Positions 9,828-18,837 of a DNA stretch of 33,392 bases are shown here, in pieces; positions within the stretch are counted from its first letter, which is position 1, and every line of letters starts with the position of its first letter. The stretch covers positions 1 to 33,392 of the forward strand of contig JADIIU010000136.1 of the NCBI GenBank assembly GCA_027603945.1. The letters are read 5' to 3'. Below the pieces are notes generated by a model. It made no database searches, was not told the DNA's origin, and saw only the letters and a program-made list of their open reading frames with translations. This stretch comes from Terramyces sp. JEL0728. Its lineage: Eukaryota > Chytridiomycota > Chytridiomycetes > Rhizophydiales > Terramycetaceae. The position numbers and the translations under genes are program-made.

Positions 9828-11123
9828 ATGTTAATTCCTGGCTGGTGGTTTCAAATAACGTGGATATTGTTGTTCTTTTTGATAATGCCTTCGCCATTAA
9901 CTGCAGACCAGTATCAAATAACTTCAATAATAACGAGGGTTTCAGCAGTGCTAGGATTGATTGGAGCCCTCGTAATCTTCTATGTCTGTAGTTTTTTATA
10001 TTAGAAACGAAAAACAACCCCGCAGTTCTTTTATAATCCCATGGGGATGCTTATGCTCGCACTCGCAATCTCTGACAGTGTCAACTCGCTTGTCGGATTT
10101 ATTGCGCGATATCCGATTGACTACAATGACCCAACATTTTGTCTAGTCGAAGGTATTTGGTATTAAGGTAGCAATATTGATGTATCAAGCAAATGTATCT
10201 TCAGCAATGCTAGCATTAGGATTAGCCTTCAACGTATATTTTGTAATCGTTTTGAATGGTGACACATCACAACTTCGAAAATACCAACTTTCTTACATTA
10301 TTATTTCGTTTATTTTACCGCCCATCGCTGCGTCAATTCCAATCATGGTTAATGCTCCGTTCTATGGGAATAGTGATTTGTGGTGCTGGATATCAGGGGC
10401 AGATCCGATGAACAGATTACTATTTTTTTATATAGAATTGTGGGCTGCAATATTTCTCATCATCATCGCATATTTCGTCACTTGGAAGCAACTAAAGTAC
10501 TTGTTTTTGATAGTAGTAAAGAAAAATCAGAGACAACTCGGCCAAATTACTACAAGCAGATGGTAATGCGGCTGATGATGGCTTATTCGGTGACAATAGT
10601 CCTGTCTTGGATTCCTGGAACGGCGAATAGAATCAATGATACCACGCTGTTGCTCCCGAGATATCCCTTGGTTCTGGCTCAAGGTTTGATTGCCCCAGCA
10701 AGAGGATTGCTGAACAGCTTTGCATTTTTCTATACAATCGGCAAAAGCCCAAAAGATCTTCGGGAAAGCGGAGAAGGGCTTACAGACCCGCATTTTGTAA
10801 TACCCAGAAAACAGTCTTACTTTATTACAACTTCAATTTCAGATCACGATGAACTGAAAACTACTGCCAATCAAAAATCAAATGCCCATTCGGATGTCAA
10901 GCCAATCAGCTCACTAAACAACTGGATTTCGTCATTAGCCCAAACCTCTGCTCCAAAACTAGTTCCTGCAGATACATTTGAAGCATATTTACTGAAATTA
11001 AACGCTTCTGGAACAGTATCCAGTATACCCGACGACCAAGCTAGTATGATTTCGAAAAAGAATGCAAAGATAGACACGAATAACAGAAACTCTGCCGAGT
11101 CTCTGCAAATTTATCCTATATAA
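9828..11123 (+). CDS. Seven-transmembrane cAMP-receptor/Git3-like G-protein-coupled receptor
   Basis: Exons 9828-9983, 10005-10152, 10172-10496 and 10517-11123 give 411 aa. Hydrophobic segments in order: a possible signal peptide (ITWILLFFLIM); TM1 (SAVLGLIGALVIFY); TM2 (MGMLMLALAISDSVNSLVGF); TM3 (ANVSSAMLALGLAFNVYFVI, after the conserved Cys of FCLVEA); TM4 (LSYIIISFILPPIAASIPIM); TM5 (LLFFYIELWAAIFLIIIAYF); TM6 (VMRLMMAYSVTIVLSWIPG); TM7 (LAQGLIAPARGLLNSFAFFY). A Ser/Lys-rich cytosolic tail of about 140 residues follows, as expected for a regulated receptor. The order and DLWCWI extracellular motif fit cAR-like/class E GPCRs; the ligand is unknown. The first intron (9984-10004) begins GTCTGT and removes an in-frame TAG, so it is the weakest junction. 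An alternative start is ATG 9885. The end converges with the next gene at 10 bp. Confidence 0.8.
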
Positions 11124-11133
11124 TTACAATATA
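11124..11133. terminator. 10-bp space between two convergent stop codons
   Basis: The receptor gene stops at 11123 and the ENT transporter at 11134. Each mRNA 3' end must therefore lie inside the other gene's coding sequence, unless the transcripts end within 10 bp of the stop. Confidence 0.7.
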
Positions 11134-12468
11134 TTAGAACGGATTGCATCTGCATGAAATAGCCTCCCAAATAAAGGCGAAAAGTGTGCCAAATGCCAAT
11201 CCAAACGTCAAACTCAAAACCATCAAATCGCCACCAACTGAAAGTAGCTTGTAATTATTTCCGTATTTCTTTATCGTTGTCCCTGATGCTGAAATAAAAC
11301 AATTTGTAGTTAGCAACCCTGTTGTCAAGTTAAAATTACCATTAGTAAAAGCAAGTGTAAATACAATAAAGTAAAATGCCCCGTCACCAAACAAAACTGG
11401 GTCGTGTCTTGGGTACGGGAGTTTAGCTTCATTATACAATATGAGGTTGCAAGCTAAAACGGCTGGGATATATAGCAATCGCAACAATGTAAAAATCAAT
11501 AACGATTTTTCACTGATACTCGAAATGAAGGAAAATCCAGTAACCGATTTGCCAAGCCAGTCTCCAACATTAAAAAATATAAAGTGATAAATCACAAAGA
11601 GTGGTGCTTTGTTGAAGGACTCGACACCCGAAGTAACCGCTGGAAACAGCGACAGAGTTATGAAATAATTGAGTGTGACGCAAAATATTGGGATCTTGAT
11701 TAGGCTAAATAGTTCCACAGTGGATAGCTCGGGATTCAGGATCTCTACTGATAAATCTGAGCCTTCTATTTGTTCTACTGATCCAGTAATATCCTCATCT
11801 TCCACTTCTTCATACACTTGATTGTCTGCTTTCGGTAATACTATATATCCAACTAACGCTAGAAGGAAAATTATTATTGTTGTGCAGAAATACGCCGTAA
11901 GCCCTGGTAGATCAACTGCTTTTCCTTTAGCTTGTTGAAATAGCAACAAGATTGATGGGATAACTCCAGCTATTCCTTGTCCAGAATTTATACCTGTTAG
12001 ACACAAGGAAGGGTATGTCGATGCCAATCCATACATGGCTGAAATATTGGCAACGCATACGCTAGATCCTGAAATCAACAAGAGTGTAAAATAAAAATAC
12101 AAGGTGGGTGATAACGATTTCCATAACGGCATCACAGTAGCAAGGACAAATATTGCAATTAGCCCTAGCAATCCATATACAATCCTGTTTCGAATCGAAA
12201 TCTTTTCAGGAAACGTCAAAAATAGACATAGTGTAAGGATATTTATCATTTGGAATGTAGTTGTAAAGTAAGTAAGAAAGTTCCCGTAGAAGGGTGATCC
12301 AGACAGCCGTAATTTGAAGAATTCCGTTAGTTGGATCCAGGTATTCCAAGGACTAAGGAGAGCCATTCCGAATACTACAAAGATTATCGGTGCCGTATAT
12401 TGCTTTAAATCTATTGACTGAGGATTGTTCATTCTTGTCCCAGATTGCGCGAACAGGGATAAAATCAT
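11134..12468 (-). CDS. Equilibrative nucleoside transporter (SLC29/ENT)
   Basis: A single exon of 444 aa, the normal ENT size, with about eleven hydrophobic segments. ENTs move nucleosides, and sometimes nucleobases, down their gradient across plasma or vacuolar/lysosomal membranes. The family signature FGMALLSPWNTWIQLTEFF is in the first membrane helix. A charged cytosolic loop (EEVEDEDITGSVEQIEGSDL) follows TM6, where ENTs carry their large loop. The C-terminal half keeps FFNVGDWLGKSVTGF, the conserved TM8 region (consensus around N.D..GR). The first ATG is at 12468; the ATG at 12432 (MNNPQSIDLKQY) has a better context and may be the real start. It lies in tandem downstream of the FPGS gene with 72 bp between them. 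Localisation, plasma membrane or vacuole, cannot be decided. Confidence 0.92.
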   Translation of the reverse strand: MILSLFAQSGTRMNNPQSIDLKQYTAPIIFVVFGMALLSPWNTWIQLTEFFKLRLSGSPFYGNFLTYFTTTFQMINILTLCLFLTFPEKISIRNRIVYGLLGLIAIFVLATVMPLWKSLSPTLYFYFTLLLISGSSVCVANISAMYGLASTYPSLCLTGINSGQGIAGVIPSILLLFQQAKGKAVDLPGLTAYFCTTIIIFLLALVGYIVLPKADNQVYEEVEDEDITGSVEQIEGSDLSVEILNPELSTVELFSLIKIPIFCVTLNYFITLSLFPAVTSGVESFNKAPLFVIYHFIFFNVGDWLGKSVTGFSFISSISEKSLLIFTLLRLLYIPAVLACNLILYNEAKLPYPRHDPVLFGDGAFYFIVFTLAFTNGNFNLTTGLLTTNCFISASGTTIKKYGNNYKLLSVGGDLMVLSLTFGLAFGTLFAFIWEAISCRCNPF

Positions 12469-12540
12469 GCCCGATTTCCAGGCTATAAATTCACCTCCAA
12501 CCAGCTGAAATATTAAGAGATATCAAAACAGAGAATCAGT

Positions 12541-14083
12541 TTATTCGACACTAGCTTCAAAGGCAGTCAAGCAGCTTCCTACCAAGTGTAAACTACCCGT
12601 AATTAAGACTTCAGAATTATCAGCATACGCTTTTTCGATGGCATCTTCGCAACTTCCTGCAACTAAAACTGCAGAAGAATCCACTCCATATTCTTTTGAA
12701 AGTGCGATCCAAGTGTCTTTAAGGTCATGCTGGCCTTTAAGAATAAGATCTGGCTCAGCCATGTTATTAACCAAGTCTCCTCCAGTATGTGCACTAGGAT
12801 CTTTCCATGGCTCGTTGGTAGTAAATACTACTTTGTCAAATGAAGTGGATTTGAGCTTCTTCAGTAATGCTGGGAAAAGATCCTTGCCCGCCCTGCCATG
12901 AGTGCAATTAAATATCAATGATTTCTTTGTAGAGGGTTTAACAGACTTTACAAACCATCCTGCACAGACCTGATATTAACAAATAGTACATCGAGCGATT
13001 CAGGTGTGTGTGCCCCATCAAGATACCAAGTAGCGCCTGGATATTTTTCAGAAATATGAGTTTGACACCTTCCCGGCCAAGTAGTTTCGGCTAAACCTTG
13101 ACGCATTGCTTCTTCGTCTCCCACGATTTCGATCCCTTGAGCGCGCTTGGCTTCAACCCAGGCTTTACTCAGCAAGACTGCAAGTTTAGCATTGATTATC
13201 TGATGATCTCCAGCCAAGCCAAGCTTGTAGTCTTTTAATTTTTCAATGTCTTTCCAAGTTGCAGCAACAAACTTGGAGGCATTTGCATCTTTTGCTCTAG
13301 ATTCAATCACTTCTCCCGCGCCTCCTGGTTGTGGAACTGTGAATGCTGGAGTGTGAGACTGCGTTACACTGAAATTACCTTGATTATCCCAGCTTTGTGC
13401 CAAGCAATCTTTTCAATAGTATCTCCCAACAGTGCAATATGATCCATTCCTAGCGAAGTAATTCCGCAAGCAACTGGCTGTTCGATTACATTAGTTGCGT
13501 CATATTCACCACCAACACCAACTTCCAGTACAACGGTATCCACTTTTTCTTCCAAAAACGTGTGGAATGACACCAATGTCAAAAATCTAAAGTAATGAGG
13601 CTTGTCCGGGTTGTAAATATCAATGGTTTTCGGGGTTGTTTCTTCCAATCTATCCCAAACAGTGAAAAAATATTTAGCAAATAATTCTTTGGAAATTGGT
13701 TTTCCATTGATTCTGATGCGCTCTCTTGCCTCCATTATGTGCGGTGAAGTGAACAAGCCTGTCTTGATAGGCACTAGCTCCCCTTCCTTTTTGATTTTAT
13801 GTTTGCGCAGAATTGATTCACAAAATGCTGATGTTGAACCTTTACCCTTTGTACCTGCAACATGAATGACGTTCAGCTGGTTTAAGGTGCGATACTAATG
13901 ATTAATCGATAGTACATCGTAGCCTATTCGACGCAAGTAGTTTTTCATTTCCATGATGGATAGGGTATTCAGCAACTTCCCAGATTTCCTAACTGCTTCT
14001 ATGATTGCAGCATTTGATTGTAATGAATTCAATGCTTGGATGGCCGCCTAAGTTAATTCGAGTCAAACATTGTAATCTCGCAT
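12541..14083 (-). CDS. Folylpolyglutamate synthase
   Basis: Five exons (14083-14069, 14047-13916, 13894-13379, 13358-12990, 12969-12541) give 486 aa; every intron is phase 0. The enzyme adds glutamates to folates with ATP, retaining them in cytosol and mitochondria. Exon 1 codes only MRDYN, which splices to AAIQALNSLQSNAAIIEAV, the typical family start. Other landmarks are the P-loop HVAGTKGKGSTSAF, TGLFTSPHIMEARERIRING, FHTFLEEKVDTVVLEVGVGG, KAGIIK-SHTPAFTVPQP (over the 13359-13378 intron), and TWYLDGAHTPESLDV-CAGWF (over 12970-12989). The C-terminal Mur-ligase-like domain includes LIFNCTHGRAGKDLF. The FPGS-type N-terminus favours FPGS over dihydrofolate synthase, a related family. It diverges from ALKBH1 with 27 bp between start codons. 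AATAAA overlaps the stop. Confidence 0.95.
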
Positions 14084-14110
14084 TTTGACAAAAATTTAGA
14101 ATTTAAAAAA
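14084..14110. promoter_or_regulatory. 27-bp divergent FPGS/ALKBH1 promoter
   Basis: This is the entire space between two opposing ATGs. It is A/T-rich and contains AAAAATTT at 14090-14097. Core promoter elements for both genes must sit here or inside the neighbouring coding sequence. Confidence 0.55.
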
Positions 14111-15229
14111 ATGGGGAGAAAAAAGGTTGTAGTCCCACCGCCAGATTCAGATTTTTGGCAGAATACCACTGAATTCAGAATATTGGAGAGAAAAGTCAAA
14201 CGCAAGGGCCAATTCGACGAAAGCCTCTTGGAAACTTTGGAAGACAAGCAAATGCACAACCTTCAGTTATTTAACCGGGCAGTTAAGGCAGTTGCCTTTG
14301 AAAAATTTCCAGGACTATATTACATCCCTAATGCTATCCCAGTAGAAATGCAAAAATCAATTGTAAAGGAAGCATTGGAAGAATGGGTCCGACCGCCAAA
14401 TGTTTGTAATTTAGACTCTCACTTCCATTTAAATCCAAATGGCGTATGGAATGAATATGTTGAGTGGATGGGGAGCGACAGCGCCGAACCTAAAGTAAAG
14501 AAAAGGAATTTTGATACTGAAATACCAGCAGACCAATACGCTCCTCCAAGCAGAAAGGAAGAAATCCCAAAGGTTGATTGTAACACGTGCAAACTAACTG
14601 CGGAATTGAAAAAGAACCCTCTTGTTAGTATACTAGATAAGGAAACGAATGTGATCATCGATGCGCCAGTCACGAAAATGTCTAGCAATGACGACCAAAA
14701 TATTACCCAAGTATTATCGAGATTGCGGTGGTGCACTTTGGGCCATCAGTACAATTGGTCCATCAAGGAATACCATTTTGACAGAGTTCCGCCGTTCCCG
14801 CAGTCCATTGTTGAAATTTCTAATGATATTGTACATGCACTCGAATGTCTAACTAGTTATCCTAAAAGCAAATGGAAACCAGAAGCTGGAATCATCAATT
14901 TTTATCAACCAGGAGACACGCTTACTGCACATCAAGATAAATCTGAAATCAATACTGAAGCGCCTTTACTATCGTTTTCATTTGGCTTGGAGTGTGTATT
15001 CTTGTATGGGACAGAAGACAAATCTGAAAAGCCAATTGCATTGAAGCTTGCAAGTGGTGACATGGTCATAATGTCAGGGCCTGGACGACGGGCATTCCAT
15101 GGAGTCCCACTTGTAATCAAAGACACTTTGCCTGAATATCTAAAAGCCGATGGAGATGCAAGCTGGGATCTATTTGCAAACTACCTTTCACACACTAGAG
15201 TAAACCTCAATCTACGACAGGTGTACTGA
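14111..15229 (+). CDS. ALKBH1: AlkB homologue 1 (Fe(II)/2-oxoglutarate dioxygenase)
   Basis: A single exon of 372 aa. ALKBH1 proteins oxidatively demethylate nucleic acids (tRNA m1A/m5C and others have been proposed) in nucleus or mitochondria. The family-specific N-terminal part is present (FPGLYYIPNAIPVEMQKSIV; WCTLGHQYNWSIKEY). The jelly-roll core follows with GIINFYQPGDTL, metal ligands His274 and Asp276 in TAHQDKSE, the distal His330 in GRRAFHGVP, and the 2OG-binding Arg of HTRVNLNLRQV, which ends the protein as in ALKBH1. All catalytic residues are present. An insert of about 90 residues between the N-terminal part and the core is charged and contains a CxxC. No intron is needed. The start has an A-rich upstream context and sits 27 bp from the FPGS start. 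Confidence 0.95.
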   Translation: MGRKKVVVPPPDSDFWQNTTEFRILERKVKRKGQFDESLLETLEDKQMHNLQLFNRAVKAVAFEKFPGLYYIPNAIPVEMQKSIVKEALEEWVRPPNVCNLDSHFHLNPNGVWNEYVEWMGSDSAEPKVKKRNFDTEIPADQYAPPSRKEEIPKVDCNTCKLTAELKKNPLVSILDKETNVIIDAPVTKMSSNDDQNITQVLSRLRWCTLGHQYNWSIKEYHFDRVPPFPQSIVEISNDIVHALECLTSYPKSKWKPEAGIINFYQPGDTLTAHQDKSEINTEAPLLSFSFGLECVFLYGTEDKSEKPIALKLASGDMVIMSGPGRRAFHGVPLVIKDTLPEYLKADGDASWDLFANYLSHTRVNLNLRQVY

Positions 15230-15281
15230 TTCATCTGTTTCTTCCATCCTGGCAATAATATTCAGGAAAATAAATAATATT

Positions 15282-15953
15282 TTATTTCAAATAGTCGTCA
15301 ATCTCCTTGTCTAATAGATAATTTACTTCTTTCAGAGGTACTACATTACCCTTGAAGCGTTTGCTGAAACAATCAAGCAGCACTGGCAATACTTGTTGAA
15401 CATTAACGTCATGTCCAGCTTCCTTGGACACTGATGTTACGGATTTGCCTTTCAACCCGCAAGCAACGATATGGTCAAACCACTTCAAATCGGTGTTGCA
15501 ATTTAAAGCGAATCCATGGCTTGTAATATGTCGCTGTACTTGAATTCCAATTGCCGCTATTTTTCTATCGTCTATCCAAATCCCTGTGTGCTCTGTTGAT
15601 TTTGCACGGATTCCAAACTGCTTGCATGCATCGATAACAGTATTTTGGAGCGTACAAATGTAATCTCGAACTCCAAGGTTGAATTGGGTCAAGTCCAGGA
15701 TAGGGTAGCCAACTAATTGGCCCGGCCCATGGAAAGTTATTTCTCCACCTCGCTTTGTCGAGTAGAATTCTGCTCCCAGTGCAATGAGGTCTTTGCTATC
15801 GTACTCTTTTATTCTCCTTCCGACAGTGTACGTTGGTGAATGTTCCAGTAAGAGAAGTGTATTTGTCCTTTTATTTTTTACGAGGTGCTCCTGAAGCTCA
15901 AGCACTTTGCCGTAAGACTGTTTTCCCTTCAAAAGCTTCCAGCCAATATTCAT
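15282..15953 (-). CDS. LIPT2: Lipoyl(octanoyl) transferase (LipB/LIPT2)
   Basis: A single exon of 223 aa. The enzyme transfers octanoate from acyl carrier protein to lipoyl domains in mitochondria, the first step of lipoate cofactor assembly. Motifs seen: LLLEHSPTYTVGRR, RGGEITFHGPGQLVGYPIL, TGIWIDDRKIAAIGIQVQR (catalytic-site Lys in RKIAAIG), the SHGFALNCNTDL segment, and VACGLKGKSVTS with the acyl-accepting Cys. It is similar in length to bacterial LipB, and no clear presequence is visible before MNIGWKLLKGKQSY, so import signals are weak or internal. A likely substrate, the lipoyl-Kgd4 protein at 24535-25247, is in the same window. AAAATTTTTT at 15959-15968 lies just upstream of the start. 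AATAAA overlaps the stop. Confidence 0.95.
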   Translation of the reverse strand: MNIGWKLLKGKQSYGKVLELQEHLVKNKRTNTLLLLEHSPTYTVGRRIKEYDSKDLIALGAEFYSTKRGGEITFHGPGQLVGYPILDLTQFNLGVRDYICTLQNTVIDACKQFGIRAKSTEHTGIWIDDRKIAAIGIQVQRHITSHGFALNCNTDLKWFDHIVACGLKGKSVTSVSKEAGHDVNVQQVLPVLLDCFSKRFKGNVVPLKEVNYLLDKEIDDYLK

Positions 15954-16017
15954 CTGGGAAAATTTTTTAATTAAAAATCTAGAAATACAGCTTTATTGTA
16001 GTCGAATAGTTACAAGG

Positions 16018-17678
16018 TTATCCCTTCATCAGTGCGCATTTGGCACAATTATAGGCACCGTTTAGCTGAGGATCTTTGAACCATTTTTGAGAATGAACAG
16101 TTGAGCAATTGGCACATTGCTTGTCAAGGGGTTCTTTAACCAAACGTCTTTGATCCATGTGATTATAGCATTTTTTACAGAGATACAAACCTGGTTGGAC
16201 AGGGTCTCTAATCCAAGTAGATGATTGCGTCGCTTGACAGGTCCCGCCTACAATTAATCAGTTTCTTACAAGTTTTGGCTTTCCCATCGTTATTTTCGGT
16301 TCTAGCCTGATATCTTTGGTTGTAACATTGCTTGCAAATATAAGCGCCAGAAATGTTTGAGTCTCTATACCAACTGGAGGATTTTGGAGCAGAGCACGCA
16401 GCACAAGTGCGGTGAATCAAATTGCCGTCAGGCAAAGTGTCAACTTTGATCTTGTGTCTTTCATGGTGGCACGAGTGACATACAAACTCGCCAGGGACGT
16501 GAGAATCTCTATACCAAATACCATTTTTGCTAACAGTTTTACATGCATTGCAGAGGTTGGACTTGTTTTCATTTTCCTTTGCGCACTTTGGACAGTTTTC
16601 AGGAGCCCTAATTCCGTTATCTTTAAGCGACAGGCAATCAGGACAGAGCTTTTGCTGGATATTGCCAATCAAAAAGTCAATTGGTTTGTTGATTCTCTTG
16701 TAGTAGCATTTTTGACAGATGACACCGGCTGGCGAGTTATGATCCTTGACCCAAAACCCAAATGCATTAGTAGACTGGCAGTCGTCGCATTTTCGTTCTG
16801 GTAACACTCTGTCGTCAGCTAGTTTAATTTTCTTTTTTGGCTGTTGGGCAGCATTGTAAATCACAAATTGCCTGTTCTTGTCGTCATTCTCTGAGTTGGA
16901 GTTATCTTCTTCAGCCCCTTGAGTTTAAAACATTGCTTACCTGGCCGTTGGGCTTTGTCATTGTATTGGAACGGTTTAAAATCCATAGGAGGACGCTCCG
17001 GATGGCTGGGAGAAGGTCTGTCCAGCGGTCGTTCTAAAGGAGGTCGTGGGTGAGGAGGTCTCTGCATTTGATAATTAGGTGGATAATTAGTTGGTCTGTA
17101 GTGCATGTCCGCATGTGGCTGATGTTTTGGAAGCGGTTGAGCATCCTTTGAATCCATCAAAGGCCGACTTTGCGAAATGGAGGTTCTTGGTTTTTGGAGC
17201 ATCAGGAGCATCTTGGCTTCTTGACTACTGTCTTGGAGTAGCTCTCTTGGGAATGGAAGACGCTTTGTTTCTTCGGATTTATTATAAATAGGTGGCAGCA
17301 CTAGAATTAGGATAAATTACCATTCTCTTGGTTTACAACTTTTTCTTTGTAAGGCGGAAGTCTCTTATCCAGCATCCGATTGTCGTAATACGGCATCGAG
17401 TTCTTTCTCTTCAAGTTTGGATGTAATGCTGGTGTGCTTGGAGGCGGACCTGCTTCCTTTGTTGAATTCTTGTAAAACAGCAGTTCCCTTTTCAAATTAT
17501 AATTTTCCTTTTGTAAAATATCAACTTGATGACTCAACTTTGACGAAATTTCAGTCTGTTGATCTAGCCTGTCTTTCCAGTAATTGATTTCTTCGATTTG
17601 AGAATTGATTCTTTTTTGCGACGCCAATTGCTCCTTCAGAAATGCAATCCTGTCTTCATTTTCTTTACCATTCGACAT
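16018..17678 (-). CDS. Coiled-coil protein with six GATA-like zinc fingers
   Basis: Four exons (17678-17321, 17300-16941, 16917-16270, 16247-16018) give 531 aa. Residues about 5-75 (MSNGKENEDRIAFLKEQL...) form a heptad-like coiled coil, probably a dimerisation segment. A Pro/Arg-rich basic linker and an acidic patch (GAEEDNSNSENDDKNRQF) follow. The C-terminal half holds six Cys4 modules of the form CxxC...W(Y/V/F/I)(R/K)D...G.(Y/F).CxxC, for example RTCAACSAPKSSSWYRD and KQCANCSTVHSQKWFKD; module 2 is shorter and lacks the Trp. Spacing (about 19 residues between CxxC pairs) and the WxRD core resemble GATA fingers. A DNA-binding regulator is plausible but not shown. The intron at 16918-16940 ends in AAG, not YAG; only that junction joins the linker to the finger frame. 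I do not recognise an orthologue. Confidence 0.8.
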
Positions 17679-17814
17679 TTGTGAGGTAAAAAGCAAAAGG
17701 ATCTTCCGAAAGTAGACGAAGCCACAGAAGCAACGGTGCGGTCTGCTCGGGCTCTCAAAACTTTTTGGGATACAAAAAATTGCTAATGAGTTTCACATAT
17801 ATTAATTAAAGGAA

Positions 17815-18777
17815 CTAATGCTCATGCTACGGTAAGATAAATAGTACTTTGAACGACAAAAAATACGGCGTGAACATGCCCACAACAAAACATATAATTT
17901 GGGCAAAAGAAAGTCGATTGTCATGGGTGTGAGTTGGCCGCAGGCTATCGATATCCGTTTTGTTGCCTCCTTGATAAATTTCAGGCAGGATATGCACAGC
18001 AGCAACGTACAAAAATGTCCCACCAGAAAATAACAGCACCAGTCCAGTCCTATATTGAATTACACTTGGTTCGCCAGACCCTACAATGTTTAATATAAAG
18101 AAAGTTAAAAGGGCTCCGATGGGAGCCGCTGCAGAGAATATCAGAAGGTGCTTTTGTATCTCATATCTGTTTAACCCCTTCTGCAATAGGTGAGTGGCAA
18201 GTCCGAATGCTGCTGGTGTCTTGTGTAACATGATAGCCACAAAGACCACCATTTGCAAATTGGATTCCTCTAAATTTAAAAAGCAGCAACCAGTAAGGAA
18301 ACTCGCACCCAGCGCTATTCCGTCTGCAGCGGAATGTATAACTAATCCTATCGTACTGGTGGTGGGCGATGCATGTCTCGTCAACTCTCCATGGTCCCGC
18401 AAATCAGATAGCGAGATTGATAGCGGCTGGTGTGAAGATTGGTGCGTATTTGTAGCTTGGTCTATCAGAAACATAAATAAAAATCCAAATATCAAAGACA
18501 GTCCAACATCGTGAGCAACATCCTTTTGCGTATCGCCTTCTGGTTCTGCTTTTGGGATCGCCTCTAACTTGGCTTTGCTGTTATACACTGTTTCAACTCC
18601 TTCTGGTATAATTACAAGAAACGCTGCCCCCAACAATAATCCTGCTCCAAATGTTGAAACCAAAACTAATTTGTCTTCATTCATGTGAAAAGTAATAGGT
18701 ATATTTCCAGCTAAAAAGGAACCGATCCCCATCATCATCGAGATTATTGTCAACACCGCCAATCTCTCTAATTTCAT
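17815..18777 (-). CDS. ZIP-family zinc/divalent metal transporter, ZIP9 (SLC39A9/ATX2) type
   Basis: Two exons (18777-17848, 17827-17815 with the 21-nt intron at 17827-17847 excluded; the last exon is 17826-17815) give 313 aa. ZIP9-type transporters move zinc or manganese from the secretory pathway into the cytosol. Eight hydrophobic segments are present. The metal site in TM4-5 is intact: STIGLVIHSAADGIALGAS and MLHKTPAAFGLATHLL. The loop after TM3 is His/Ser-rich (QATNTHQSSHQPL), as is common in ZIPs. Without splicing the protein would end FKVLFILP; with it the end becomes FLSFKHEH, matching the His-rich last residues of ZIP9 proteins. The intron branch site is CTTAC. It diverges from the TRIM37-like gene, with 60 bp between start codons. 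Confidence 0.92.
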
Positions 18778-18837
18778 TTCAAAGAAAGCAAAGTTTGTGT
18801 TTGTTGTCGAGGTGGCTTCAATTTCTTGAAAAACAAA

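Noticed and set aside
9776..9991. Plus-strand open frame of 71 codons before the receptor gene
   Set aside because: It begins with a non-ATG context, overlaps the receptor's first exon in another frame, and shows no domain.
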